A stretch of DNA of 64,000 nucleotides. It comes from Colwellia piezophila ATCC BAA-637 (GTDB lineage: Bacteria > Pseudomonadota > Gammaproteobacteria > Enterobacterales > Alteromonadaceae). The translations under genes were made by a program, and so were the position numbers. The DNA lies in the NCBI RefSeq assembly GCF_000378625.1, contig NZ_KB905176.1:32448-96447 (forward strand), in the 5' to 3' direction. The notes beneath the pieces were generated by a model. It made no database searches. It saw only the letters and a program-made list of their open reading frames with translations, and had not been told where the DNA came from. Below are positions 35,265 through 44,673 of the stretch, piece after piece; position 1 is the stretch's first letter; every line of letters begins with the position of its first letter.

Positions 35265-35627
35265 ATATCAATACGCGCTATAAATAAACGATAATGGATA
35301 AAATATATTGAATAAAACCAAAAATGTTATTGTACATATTTGAGTACAGAAAACGCCATCTGTATTACTGAACAGCTGTAATTATTACGGTAAATAACCC
35401 GCTAAATATCAATATTCGTATGAAATAGGCACATGATCTGAACACCCTAATTATGGTATTATTCAGACTAAAATGACTATATCGTATCAAAGTAGTCGTT
35501 AGATAGGGTGGCTTTGAACAACAAATTTAGACCGCTTTGTGGTAATAGTTGTCAAAACGGGTTACCTGATGTTATGACGATAAGTGAAATTGATTTGCTT
35601 ACACTAAATCGACCACACATATTAACC
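35265..35627. other. Gene-free gap with a dispersed motif
   Basis: No gene is visible. Around 35478-35497 is an inverted copy of the CTTTGATACGATA word that recurs in other deserts, and 35525-35560 contains TTTAGACCGCTTTGTGG, related to a segment at 48640-48660. The umuC stop codon lies at 35628. Confidence 0.5.
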
Positions 35628-36881
35628 TCAACAGTTTATCTTAGGGATTTCTGACCAGTTACTCGTAGAGCGAGGTGATAAAAAGTTTCGTCTCATTGCC
35701 CACTTTTCATTTTTTTCAGCCACAGCGACTTCAACAGCCCCTCTTCCATAGCGATGGTTTATTTGGTCATAGCATTTCATTAATGGCGGGTTATTCACAC
35801 TAAGACTAAACATATCTTCTTGCTGAAATTGACTATTTTCTAGTTCAACACCACCTACTCCGCAGCGATAAAAGCTTACACCTGGCCTATAAATACTATC
35901 AAATACATAAGAAATAGCACCTACGAGCTTTAAGGTATTGTCTGTGGCAATAGGAAACTCATAAATGACCGATTTTTTATAGTAACTGTCATCATGTGGC
36001 GAGCTTGAGGCAAAAATCACTAATCGCTTAATCAAAGAGCCTTGTCTTCTAACTTTTGCCCCAACAATACTGGCGTGACTTGATAGTGCAGCTTTAAGCG
36101 CATGACCGTCGGTAACTCGTTGCCCAAAACTACGTGTAGAAAATATCTCTTGTTTGTCTTGCCCTATTTCATCCCAGTTTAAGCACGGCATGCCGTTCAG
36201 TTCATTTACGGTACGTTCAACGACGACACCAAACTGACCTCGCATTGCTTTAGGCGATTGATTCGCTAAATCCCAGCCATTTTTAAGCCCTAATATACTT
36301 AGTCGTTTACCCAATTTGGAGCCAATACCCCAAACCTCAGTGAGCGACATTCTAGAGAGGATTTCTTTACGAGAGGCTTTATCATCTATTACAGCAACAC
36401 CATCAAAACCTGACAGTTTCTTGGAGGCATGATTAGCGGCTTTAGCTAATGTTAAGGTTGCGCCGAAACCTACGCCAACGGGTAATCGTGTTTCGCGCCA
36501 GACAGCCTTTCGTATCACATGGCCGTAATCGAACCAGCTATCAACACAGCTAAAGTTCTTGAAATGTAAGAACGATTCATCAATAGAATAGACATAATGG
36601 TTATCAGAGTACCGTGCAATAACGTTCATCATTCTTTCGCTTAAGTCAGCATATAACTCATAATTTGAAGAGCGAACAACGACATTATGTTTTTCTAAAA
36701 ATGCCTTAATCTTAAAATAAGGAACAAATTTAGGTACGCCTAATTGACGCGCAATAGGACACACAGCACAGATACAGCCGTCGTTATTCGTTAAGACGAC
36801 AACGGGTTTATGTCGAATAGTTGGGTCAAAGACCTTTTCCGCACGCGCATAGAATGAAACCGCATCAACTAACCCAAACAT
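35628..36881 (-). CDS. umuC: DNA polymerase V catalytic subunit UmuC
   Basis: A 417-residue Y-family DNA polymerase for translesion synthesis in the SOS response. It starts MFGLVDAVSFYA, with the metal-binding aspartate at position 6; the second catalytic cluster is YSIDESF (about 97-103). VVVLTNNDGCI (about 27-37) and SSNYELYADLS (about 71-81) are characteristic of UmuC. Length matches E. coli UmuC (422). It overlaps the end of umuD by 13 bases and is transcribed from the SOS promoter before umuD. Confidence 0.95.
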   Translation of the reverse strand: MFGLVDAVSFYARAEKVFDPTIRHKPVVVLTNNDGCICAVCPIARQLGVPKFVPYFKIKAFLEKHNVVVRSSNYELYADLSERMMNVIARYSDNHYVYSIDESFLHFKNFSCVDSWFDYGHVIRKAVWRETRLPVGVGFGATLTLAKAANHASKKLSGFDGVAVIDDKASRKEILSRMSLTEVWGIGSKLGKRLSILGLKNGWDLANQSPKAMRGQFGVVVERTVNELNGMPCLNWDEIGQDKQEIFSTRSFGQRVTDGHALKAALSSHASIVGAKVRRQGSLIKRLVIFASSSPHDDSYYKKSVIYEFPIATDNTLKLVGAISYVFDSIYRPGVSFYRCGVGGVELENSQFQQEDMFSLSVNNPPLMKCYDQINHRYGRGAVEVAVAEKNEKWAMRRNFLSPRSTSNWSEIPKINC

Positions 36882-37282
36882 GACAACAGGACGGGTAGTT
36901 TTTTATGCAATCTAAAGGATACATTTACAACCCCTTCTATTTGAAAATCATCGCTATCTGTTATTTTAATGGGCTTGTGTTCGTCAGATGCCGATAGCAA
37001 TAAGGCATTATCCGTATCAATGATTTTGCAGACAAAGCAGCCATTAAAATTTGCCACAATCACAGAGCCATTACTAACACGCTCCACTCTATCAACGACA
37101 AGCACATCCCCATTAAAAATCCCTATCCGTTCCATTGACCTTCCATTAGCTAGGCCGAAGAAAGTCGCATTAGGGTGCTGAAGGAGTAACTCTTCTAGTG
37201 AGAGGTTAAGTTCTTTATATTCTGTTGCAGGTGATTCAAAACCTGATATCCCAGCTTCAATATAAACGGGTATTACTTTCAT
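36869..37282 (-). CDS. umuD: DNA polymerase V accessory subunit UmuD
   Basis: A 137-residue LexA-like self-cleaving protein. The catalytic serine is in NGRSMERIGI (S49) and the lysine in FVCKIID (K86). RecA-stimulated cleavage should fall at S13-G14 (GISGFESPA), where E. coli has Cys-Gly. The processed form activates UmuC. A consensus SOS box lies 15 bases upstream of the ATG. It is the first gene of the umuDC operon. Confidence 0.94.
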   Translation of the reverse strand: MKVIPVYIEAGISGFESPATEYKELNLSLEELLLQHPNATFFGLANGRSMERIGIFNGDVLVVDRVERVSNGSVIVANFNGCFVCKIIDTDNALLLSASDEHKPIKITDSDDFQIEGVVNVSFRLHKKLPVLLSCLG

Positions 37283-37297
37283 AAAAAACCAATATTA

Positions 37298-37313
37298 CTG
37301 TACATAAAAACAG
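37298..37313. promoter_or_regulatory. LexA-binding SOS box of umuDC
   Basis: CTGTACATAAAAACAG fits the gammaproteobacterial SOS-box consensus CTGT-N8-ACAG exactly. Its position just before umuD shows that the operon is under LexA control. Confidence 0.93.
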
Positions 37314-37518
37314 TATAGTATTTTATTGGAATATTTTGAAGTGGATTCATCAATAAAAGAGCACTAATAACGATAGAGCGTTAGCGTATTAGTCATTAAT
37401 AATCTTCGCCTCCAGAGCTGACGTTCAGAACAATGGGGGGAGCTATTTAGAGCAAAAGATGTCATTCTCTGGATTTAAGTTATAGAACTATTAGTACCTA
37501 AATAGCCTTTAAATTATC

Positions 37519-40500
37519 TCAGCTCCAATCTACTTCTTTCTGCAATGAGGTCTCATAAGATAAGTGGGCGTTTTTTATTAGAGACTCAATTGAGTTAGTT
37601 ACTTCAATAAGCTGATCAACATTAGTGATATCTTTTTCAAACAAACTAATCCATGCATTTCTACCATTATTTTTAACAGCATAAAGGGCTGTATCTGCAA
37701 TATTCAAGGTTTGCTCCCAACTAAGAGCTTCTGGTTTTTTTTCAATAAAGGGATAACTAGAAATACCAATAGAACATGTTTTATTTAATGTTTTTCCGTT
37801 ACCAATATCAAATGAATGTGCCTCTATATTAATTCTTATTCTTTCTGCTAAGTTTTGTATCTCTTGCAAACTAACAGCATTTGCAATCACAACAAACTCC
37901 TCTCCGCCCCAGCGAACAACCTGATCAGACTCTCTAGATGTATCAGTGATTATTTTAACTAACTGTACTAAAACTTTATCGCCTGCATCGTGTCCGTGAA
38001 CATCGTTTACTTGCTTGAAATGATCCATATCAAGCATGATGAAACCAATTTTTGGCGGTGTACCTTCTTTGGGTTTAAAATAAGCTCTTTTTATTTGTGC
38101 GATCTCTTTACCTATGTGTTTATGAAAAAAACGTCGATTATGGGCACCAGTTAATTGATCTGTAAGACTAACTTTCTCCAATTCTGCCGTTCTCTCTGCA
38201 ACTTTATACTCCAATTGCTCATTAATTGCTCGTTCAACAATCACCTTCTTTCTTTGCGACTGTATAAATGCAAAAGTTAAGCTCAGTAAAAACAATCCAT
38301 ATAAAGTATATGCCCACCATGTTTTCCATGGCGGAGGCAATACAGTAATGTTTAATGATGCTCCATCTTCATTCCAATAACCGTCAGCATTGCTCGCTTT
38401 TACTCTGAAGGTATAATCCCCGTTAGGCAGATTAGTATAGGTAGCTCTTCGGTTTTTGTAGTCGGTACTTACCCAATCCTTATCCCAACCGACCAATTGA
38501 TAAGCAAATTTATTTTTTGTTGGATTAGAAAAATGTAACGCTGAAAATTCAAAGGCAACAATATTGTCTTTATAGGTTAATGTTATCGCTTTAGTTTGGT
38601 GAATTACTTGATTGAGACTAAAACCTGCCACCTCATCAACTGCATTGCTGGATGAAGAGACCGTTAATGAGTTAGTCTCAGTGTTTTGTTCTAAGATTGG
38701 GCTGTGACTAGATATTAATGGCACTATTGGCACTGATTCATTTAATAAAAACATATCAGTTATCAATACAATGGGGACTTGTTTATCATCGATAATACTT
38801 TCAGGAGTAAAACGATTAAAGCCATTAATGCCGCCAAAAAACAGTTCTCCGCTTTTGCTTTTAAAAGAAGCTCTCCTGTTAAATTCATTACTTTGCAGGC
38901 CATCGCCAACATCATAATTTCTAAACGTTTCAGCTTTTGGTGTCATGCGTGACAACCCCTGATTGGTACTTAACCAGATATTGCCTTGTTTATCTTCTTC
39001 TATAGCGTAAATAACATTATTGGGTAGGCCATTTATTATTGTGAACCGTTTAAACGTTGCTGTTTTGTTATTAAAAAGGTTAAGACCACCACGAGTTCCC
39101 ACCCAAAGATTGCCTTGGCTATCCTCAAGAAGACTAAAGACATCGTCATGACTTAAACTATTTGGATCACCTGCCTGATGACGGTACTGGGTAAACTGCT
39201 GGGTTTTGGGATTGAAATGATTAAGACCACTATAGGTTCCCACCCAAAGATTGCCTTGGCTATCTTCAAGAAGACTAGAGACATAGTCATGACTTAAACT
39301 ATTGGCATCACCTGGCTGATGACGGTAATGGGTAAACTGCTGGGTTTTGGGATTGAAATGATTAAGACCACCATAGGTTCCCACCCAAAGATTGCCTTGG
39401 CTATCCTCAAGAAGACTAGAGACATAGTCATGACTTAAACTATTGGCATCACCTGGCTGATGACGGTACTGGGTAAACTGCTGGGTTTTGGGGTTGAAAT
39501 GATTAAGACCGCCACCCCATGTTCCCACCCAAAGATTGCCTTGGCTATTTTCTAAAAGGCTTCGGACATAATCATCACTTAAACTGTTGGCATCACCTGC
39601 CTGATGACGGTAATGGGTAAACTGCTGGGTTTTAGGATTAAAATGATTAAGACCCCCACGGGTTCCCACCCAAAGATTGCCTTGGCTATTTTCTAAAATG
39701 CTTCGGACATAATCATCACTTAAACTGTTGGCATCACCTGCCTGATGACGGTACTGGGTAAACTGCTGTATTTTGGGATTAAAATGATTAAGACCGCCAC
39801 CACCAGTTCCCACCCAAAGATTGCCTTGGCTATCCTCAAGAAGACTAAAGACATAGTCATTACTTAAACTATTTGCATCACCTGCCTGATGACGGTAATG
39901 GGTAAACTGCTGGGTTTTGGGATTAAAATGATTAAGACCACCAACGGTTCCCACCCAAAGATTACCTTGGCTATCCTCAAGAAGACTCTTGACTGTGTCA
40001 TGACTTAAACTATTGGCATCACCTGGCTGATGGCGGTAATGGGTAAACTGCTGTGTTTTGGGATTGAAATGATTAAGACCGCCACGGGTTCCCACCCAAA
40101 GATTGCCTTGGCTATCCTCAAGAAGACTAAAGACAGTATCATGACTTAAGCCATTGGCATCACCTGGCTGATGACGATAATGGGTAAACTGCTGTGTTTT
40201 GGGATTAAAATGATTAAGACCACCAACGGTTCCCACCCAAATATTGCCTTGGCTATCCTCAAGAAGACTATAGACATCGTCATGACTTAAACTGTTAAGG
40301 TCATTAGCCTGATGACGGTAATGGGTAAACTGCTGGGTTTTAGGATTAAAATGATTAAGACCACCACGGGTTCCCACCCAAAGATTGCCTTGGCTATTTT
40401 TTAAAATGCTTCGGACAGAATCATCACTTAAACTATTGGCATCACCTGCCTGATGACGGTACTGGGTAAACTGCTGTGTTTTGGGATTAAAATGATTAAG

Positions 40501-40851
40501 ACCACCACGAGATCCCACCCAAAGGTTGCCTTGACTGTCTTCAATAAGGCTGAAAATGTAATTATCAGACAGTGAATAACTATTACTAGGCTCATGTTTA
40601 AATACTTTTAGGCTATAGCCATCATATCGAACCAGCCCTTCTTCTGTGCCAATCCATAAAAAACCTGTGCTATCTTGCAGTGTTGATTGTACCGAATTTT
40701 GAGGTAAGCCATCTTCATTGGTTAGGTGATTAAAGCGAATAGATGGCTTGCCATCAAAAGACAAAGCGCTTGAAGAAAAGAATATCGTTACAAGAAACAA
40801 CGTTATAAAAGGTAAGGTAAATTGTATTTTTATTTTTATTTTTTTCGGCAA
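37519..40851 (-). CDS. Propeller-sensor diguanylate cyclase with ten near-identical repeats
   Basis: An 1110-residue inner-membrane protein predicted to synthesise cyclic-di-GMP. After a signal peptide (about 1-32) come beta-propeller repeats. Ten successive units of 47-48 residues (about 116-587), each containing FNPKTQQFT, YRHQ and SQGNLWVGT, are nearly identical in protein and DNA. A Y_Y_Y domain (about 790-850), a transmembrane helix (about 860-878) and a GGDEF domain (about 915-1075) follow. The active site is RWGGEEF with an I-site RESD five residues earlier. Such identity points to recent tandem amplification or gene conversion. It resembles the 28642-31842 protein in layout. Confidence 0.9.
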   Translation of the reverse strand: MPKKIKIKIQFTLPFITLFLVTIFFSSSALSFDGKPSIRFNHLTNEDGLPQNSVQSTLQDSTGFLWIGTEEGLVRYDGYSLKVFKHEPSNSYSLSDNYIFSLIEDSQGNLWVGSRGGLNHFNPKTQQFTQYRHQAGDANSLSDDSVRSILKNSQGNLWVGTRGGLNHFNPKTQQFTHYRHQANDLNSLSHDDVYSLLEDSQGNIWVGTVGGLNHFNPKTQQFTHYRHQPGDANGLSHDTVFSLLEDSQGNLWVGTRGGLNHFNPKTQQFTHYRHQPGDANSLSHDTVKSLLEDSQGNLWVGTVGGLNHFNPKTQQFTHYRHQAGDANSLSNDYVFSLLEDSQGNLWVGTGGGGLNHFNPKIQQFTQYRHQAGDANSLSDDYVRSILENSQGNLWVGTRGGLNHFNPKTQQFTHYRHQAGDANSLSDDYVRSLLENSQGNLWVGTWGGGLNHFNPKTQQFTQYRHQPGDANSLSHDYVSSLLEDSQGNLWVGTYGGLNHFNPKTQQFTHYRHQPGDANSLSHDYVSSLLEDSQGNLWVGTYSGLNHFNPKTQQFTQYRHQAGDPNSLSHDDVFSLLEDSQGNLWVGTRGGLNLFNNKTATFKRFTIINGLPNNVIYAIEEDKQGNIWLSTNQGLSRMTPKAETFRNYDVGDGLQSNEFNRRASFKSKSGELFFGGINGFNRFTPESIIDDKQVPIVLITDMFLLNESVPIVPLISSHSPILEQNTETNSLTVSSSSNAVDEVAGFSLNQVIHQTKAITLTYKDNIVAFEFSALHFSNPTKNKFAYQLVGWDKDWVSTDYKNRRATYTNLPNGDYTFRVKASNADGYWNEDGASLNITVLPPPWKTWWAYTLYGLFLLSLTFAFIQSQRKKVIVERAINEQLEYKVAERTAELEKVSLTDQLTGAHNRRFFHKHIGKEIAQIKRAYFKPKEGTPPKIGFIMLDMDHFKQVNDVHGHDAGDKVLVQLVKIITDTSRESDQVVRWGGEEFVVIANAVSLQEIQNLAERIRINIEAHSFDIGNGKTLNKTCSIGISSYPFIEKKPEALSWEQTLNIADTALYAVKNNGRNAWISLFEKDITNVDQLIEVTNSIESLIKNAHLSYETSLQKEVDWS
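39091..40506. repeat. Ten tandem 141-147 bp intragenic repeats
   Basis: The coding repeats of the propeller cyclase are visible at DNA level: TTCCCACCCAAAGATTGCC (plus strand) recurs at 141-bp or slightly longer steps, e.g. at 39096 and 39237. Units differ by only a few bases; two have an extra GGT codon. Recombination between units could change sensor length in frame. Confidence 0.9.
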
Positions 40852-41647
40852 TTGAATTTTACTTAAAAAGTGAATATTTCTAAAGTTTAGTTTAATTTAT
40901 GGATAAAGAAAGTTAGACTTTTATCAGCTTACAGTTTGATTTTCATTAAAAAAACCATATATGAACGGCAGCTTGAAGCGGACGCTAGGCATAGTTACCT
41001 GTTACCGTCAGCTTTGCGCACCAACTTGTCGTTAGGATGTTTTTAAAGTATTGAATTTCTTAAGAAAAACTTAAAATGTATCTACCGGACTTCTCAAAAG
41101 GCAGTAGCTACCACTTTGGAGACATAAGCAAAAATTATGCTAAGGTCAGGAGTAAGTTCCCAAAGGAGACACAGGGACGCTTCAGATTTTGTTTCGCAGT
41201 TATAAGCCAAGTATCAAAGGCACTTTAGGACATCAACTGGCCGTATTGAGCTGTGAGTTCAACCACTCAAGCATCTTCTAATTATTATTTAATTATACCG
41301 CATAGCAGTCGTTTTAGCTTACTTCACTAATAGCAAATGTTCAGAATTAACGTTAAGAGTATTGTTGGTTGTTTAGAGCGCAGAAGACATAGGTCAGCCT
41401 TTATCATGACAGACAACTAAGCCAACAAAGCCAACAAAATGGCTATAAGGACTTTAAATCCAAGCGACAACTTTTTCAACAAAGTACACTAAGTTTATTA
41501 ACTGAAACAATTCAAAATCAAGGGCTCTATTGGTACGAATATTAATAGCAACAATGGAATTTACTTTACATTTCATTGTTATATATCGATGTTTTATTTC
41601 ATAAAATGCAGTAAAGTGTTTTAACTAATTATAAGGGGGTGAAATTT
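40852..41647. other. Gene-free gap with dispersed repeats
   Basis: No gene is visible over about 790 bases between two divergent cyclase genes. Positions 41016-41112 form a 97-bp repeat whose inverted copy is at 48653-48750 (about 88% alike by eye). Positions 41370-41425 resemble 62860-62922 (both with CAGAAGAC and AACTAAGCCA). GGACGCTAGGCATAG at 40980 is a variant of the GCGGACGTT word seen in other deserts. Confidence 0.6.
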
Positions 41648-43339
41648 ATGTATTACTATCAAAAATGCATTAGCATCCTAAGGTATGTTAACACTCTGAC
41701 AAAATATACTGCATTCTTAGCCCTTTTAATTTGTTCAGTCGCTTCCATTTCGGTAAGTGCACAACCTTATATCAAATTAGGTAATTTCAATAAAATTGAA
41801 CTAAATGAACATAACCTCTGGTTCAAGACTAAATCTTTAGATACCCCCCCTAATTTTTCAGACTTAAGCCTACTGTATCAACACGCCAATCGAGTCACAT
41901 CTACTTTAGGAGGAAGTGGTGCTTATGTCACAAAAATAGATTTAATCAATATAGAAGACAAAAAGAATAATTGGTTTGTAAATATTCATATGAACTACTT
42001 AGATATAGGGACTGCGTATTGGCAACCTGTTCACGGTAAACCTATTCTGTTAGAGCAATTTGGTCAGGTTGAAAGTAAAAACCCAAAGCTGGCCCATTCT
42101 CAAGTTTTTTCTCTTCCGTTAATCGATAAAGAAAGCGGTACGCTTTGGATTTATGTTCAAGCCAAAATGTTCGCAACACCTGCTGTCATAAAGATTTACA
42201 GTAAAACAGAATTCTATAGTAAGCAGTTCTTCATCAATAGTGTCACTACAATGTCTTTTACAGTAATGATGACGTTAGCCTTAATCGCCTTCTTTATTTA
42301 CATAAGAACCAAATATTTAGTTACATTGGCCTGTGCTGGTTATATTGGTTTACATGGCTTAGGTTGGTTTGCTGCATCAGGAAGCTTAGGCCATTTATTT
42401 ACAGTGCAGGCTCTTAATCCTGTTTATGGCGGCATCTTAATTTTTCCATTTGCTATAGCTTCCGCCAGCCAGTTCACTAAATTGCTATTTAATTGTCAGG
42501 AAGACCATATTAAATTGGCTAAAACATTTAACTTATTGTCAATAGTGAGCTTGTTTTTAGGCCTTCTAATGCCTTTTTTACCTTTTACTCTGAGCTATCT
42601 AGTATCGCATATCATAGCGATAACCTGGATTCCTCTCTGTATAGGTGTAGGTGTTTTCATGCTCACCAAAAAGGACTTCAGAGCTAAATATTACCTTACA
42701 GGTAACTTTTTATACGGTTTAGCTTTAGCGGTATATGTTTTATCTCATGTTTATAAACTTGACTGGGATATGTCTCCCGAACTTATTGTTCTAGTAGCAT
42801 TAACCGTTGATTGTATTTGCATTCTTCTTTCCCTTTCTGAGTGGTTGCAAATACAGCAAAAAGAATTCAATCGTAGCTATAATACTTCTCGTATTGACCC
42901 ATTAACTCAGATTGGTAATCGGTTTGCTCAAAATGAAATGCTAGCTAATTTATCAGGGCACTACTGCCTCACTTTCATTGATATTGATGATTTTAAAAAA
43001 ATTAATGATGAACACGGACATGATGTAGGTGATAAATTTCTAATTGCGGTAGCAAATATAATGCAAAAAAAACTACTGGGATTCGGGTCAATATTTCGTT
43101 GTGGTGGTGATGAATTTATCTTAGTTGTCAGTATTAAGGTAGAGAAAGAAGCAGGATCACTAATAATCCAATTATCTGATGTTATAAAAAAGGCTGAACA
43201 AGAGCTACAGAAAACAGGATGGGAATCTGCAGGCCTTAGCTTTGGCATTGCGACAAGTTTTGAAACTTTAAATCAATCTGAGTGTTTATCATTAGCCGAT
43301 CAACGGATGTATAAATACAAACAGGATAATAAATTATAG
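41648..43339 (+). CDS. 7TMR-DISM diguanylate cyclase
   Basis: A predicted diguanylate cyclase with an extracellular 7TMR-DISM-type sensor. The ATG at 41648 is preferred over the GTG at 41639 because AAGGGGG lies eight bases before it. The product is 563 residues. A signal peptide (about 15-38) is followed by a periplasmic beta-sandwich domain (about 40-190), seven hydrophobic segments (about 200-395) and a GGDEF domain (about 415-560). The active site reads FRCGGDEFIL. The I-site arginine is absent (the position reads GFGS), so product inhibition through that site is unlikely. Confidence 0.87.
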   Translation: MYYYQKCISILRYVNTLTKYTAFLALLICSVASISVSAQPYIKLGNFNKIELNEHNLWFKTKSLDTPPNFSDLSLLYQHANRVTSTLGGSGAYVTKIDLINIEDKKNNWFVNIHMNYLDIGTAYWQPVHGKPILLEQFGQVESKNPKLAHSQVFSLPLIDKESGTLWIYVQAKMFATPAVIKIYSKTEFYSKQFFINSVTTMSFTVMMTLALIAFFIYIRTKYLVTLACAGYIGLHGLGWFAASGSLGHLFTVQALNPVYGGILIFPFAIASASQFTKLLFNCQEDHIKLAKTFNLLSIVSLFLGLLMPFLPFTLSYLVSHIIAITWIPLCIGVGVFMLTKKDFRAKYYLTGNFLYGLALAVYVLSHVYKLDWDMSPELIVLVALTVDCICILLSLSEWLQIQQKEFNRSYNTSRIDPLTQIGNRFAQNEMLANLSGHYCLTFIDIDDFKKINDEHGHDVGDKFLIAVANIMQKKLLGFGSIFRCGGDEFILVVSIKVEKEAGSLIIQLSDVIKKAEQELQKTGWESAGLSFGIATSFETLNQSECLSLADQRMYKYKQDNKL

Positions 43340-44110
43340 AAATAAATTAATACTGAGGAAACAGGTAAAAAACTTGCTTGAACTTATTCTAAGACTCTCT
43401 TCTGTAATAACGCATAGGGCTGGATTAACGGCAGCTATGTAGCTTAAACCTGACTCACAAGCGAGCATAAAATCACGGTAATATGACTTTATATATTATT
43501 ATGGCTTCACAAAAATTTGTTTCCTCCCTATGCTCAAAGTTACCATTGTGGTCGCAAAGACCAACGTCTGCTTAGTAGAACAATTTAAAAATACAGAATA
43601 CTAACTGAATAACCGATTTTGGCACTCAACGGCCTGACAGCGTTTGCAATGGACGCAATAATTAACTTCTAGATAAAAAAATAAACCTGTAACCACCGAG
43701 CGTCCGCTTTATGAACATTGTTGTGGCTAACTAATATTGACCACAGCTTTGTATTTTTTAATTGATAATGTCTTTAGCTAAAGGGCCAAATCAAATAAGC
43801 CACTACATTCCAAAGGAGAGTGAGTATTAGGAGAGACATTAACCCGACTTCACTAAAAAGTTTGTAATTCAGAAAAATATGATCCTTCAAATAAGGAGGC
43901 AGATTAACTGTGCTTCGCCCCTCCCCCCTAACCTAGTTCGAAAATATCCTATATGTAACCCTACTTAAACCTACGAGCTTATTATTACCAAAAATCTTTC
44001 ATTGCATTAACTGATGAAAATTTATTATGGGAACGAATGAAAATGTCTAAAAAAACAGTATTCCTAAATGACTGAAAGTTAGATAGTCCTGTTGAACCAT
44101 ATTATGGCGA

Positions 44111-44275
44111 TGAATGATTTTTGAAAACACTTTCTGAACTACAGATTATCTAATGGTATCTGGGAGTCAACTTTTACCACTAAGGGAACATTGGCACTAG
44201 GGTAGGATTAGTGCCAAAAATTAAACAGCCTGGGGGGTAGTCGGTTTATGTTCACTTCTACCACCAAGAAGCCCT
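44111..44275. repeat. Dispersed hairpin repeat, copy 2
   Basis: This matches 28381-28536 in the same orientation. The stem TTGGCACTA (44191-44199) and TAGTGCCAA (44209-44217) is fully conserved while the loop has one change. A second conserved block, ACCACTAAGG, lies just before it. Confidence 0.8.
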
Positions 44276-44370
44276 TAACAACATTACTGTTTCATTCGGA
44301 ATTCACTAATTTTTTAAAATGAGGTGTTAAGGCCAGAAAGTACCAAATGGCTGACTTTTATCAGGTATTA

Positions 44371-44395
44371 AAAGCCGTCTCAAGAGGACGGCTTT
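44371..44395. terminator. Terminator-like stem-loop
   Basis: AAAGCCGTC and GACGGCTTT pair across a 7-base loop. No gene ends just before it, and only a short T-run follows. A near twin is at 56344-56371; both are preceded by AGGTATTA/AGATACTA, so the pair may be a repeat rather than two separate terminators. Confidence 0.5.
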
Positions 44396-44673
44396 GTGCG
44401 CTATATAGACACTAGTAACTCGTTAATCCTAAGGTCTCCTTCAAGCTCATTGCTACCAGTGGTATACCATCTCAGAATGCTAACTTTTTTCACTAAAAAG
44501 GCATTACTAGTTACTTATTTAGTGATGAATAACATGTCAGCTTTTCAAGCAAAGTGAATAACTACATCACAATGTTTTTCACATTGATTCATAAAAACAA
44601 TATTGTTTGAAATTTAATCATAAAGAATACGGTCTGCTACTTATCTACTATATAAATTTTTTAGGAGTTCACT

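Larger units (their letters stand above)
43340..44673. other. 1.3-kb gene-free region with repeats and a terminator-like hairpin
   Basis: No gene is visible on either strand. Contents: a repeat at 43427-43520 related to 50605-50690 and 53462-53560; a second copy of the hairpin repeat at about 44111-44275; and a stem-loop at 44371-44395. GAGCGTCCGCTTTATG near 43699 and CAACGTCTGCTTAG near 43562 are variants of the GCGGACGTT word. The promoter of the sugar dehydrogenase gene must lie near its end. Confidence 0.6.

Noticed and set aside
39091..40506. CRISPR array
   Set aside because: The repeats are 141-147 bp, contiguous, coding and without spacers.
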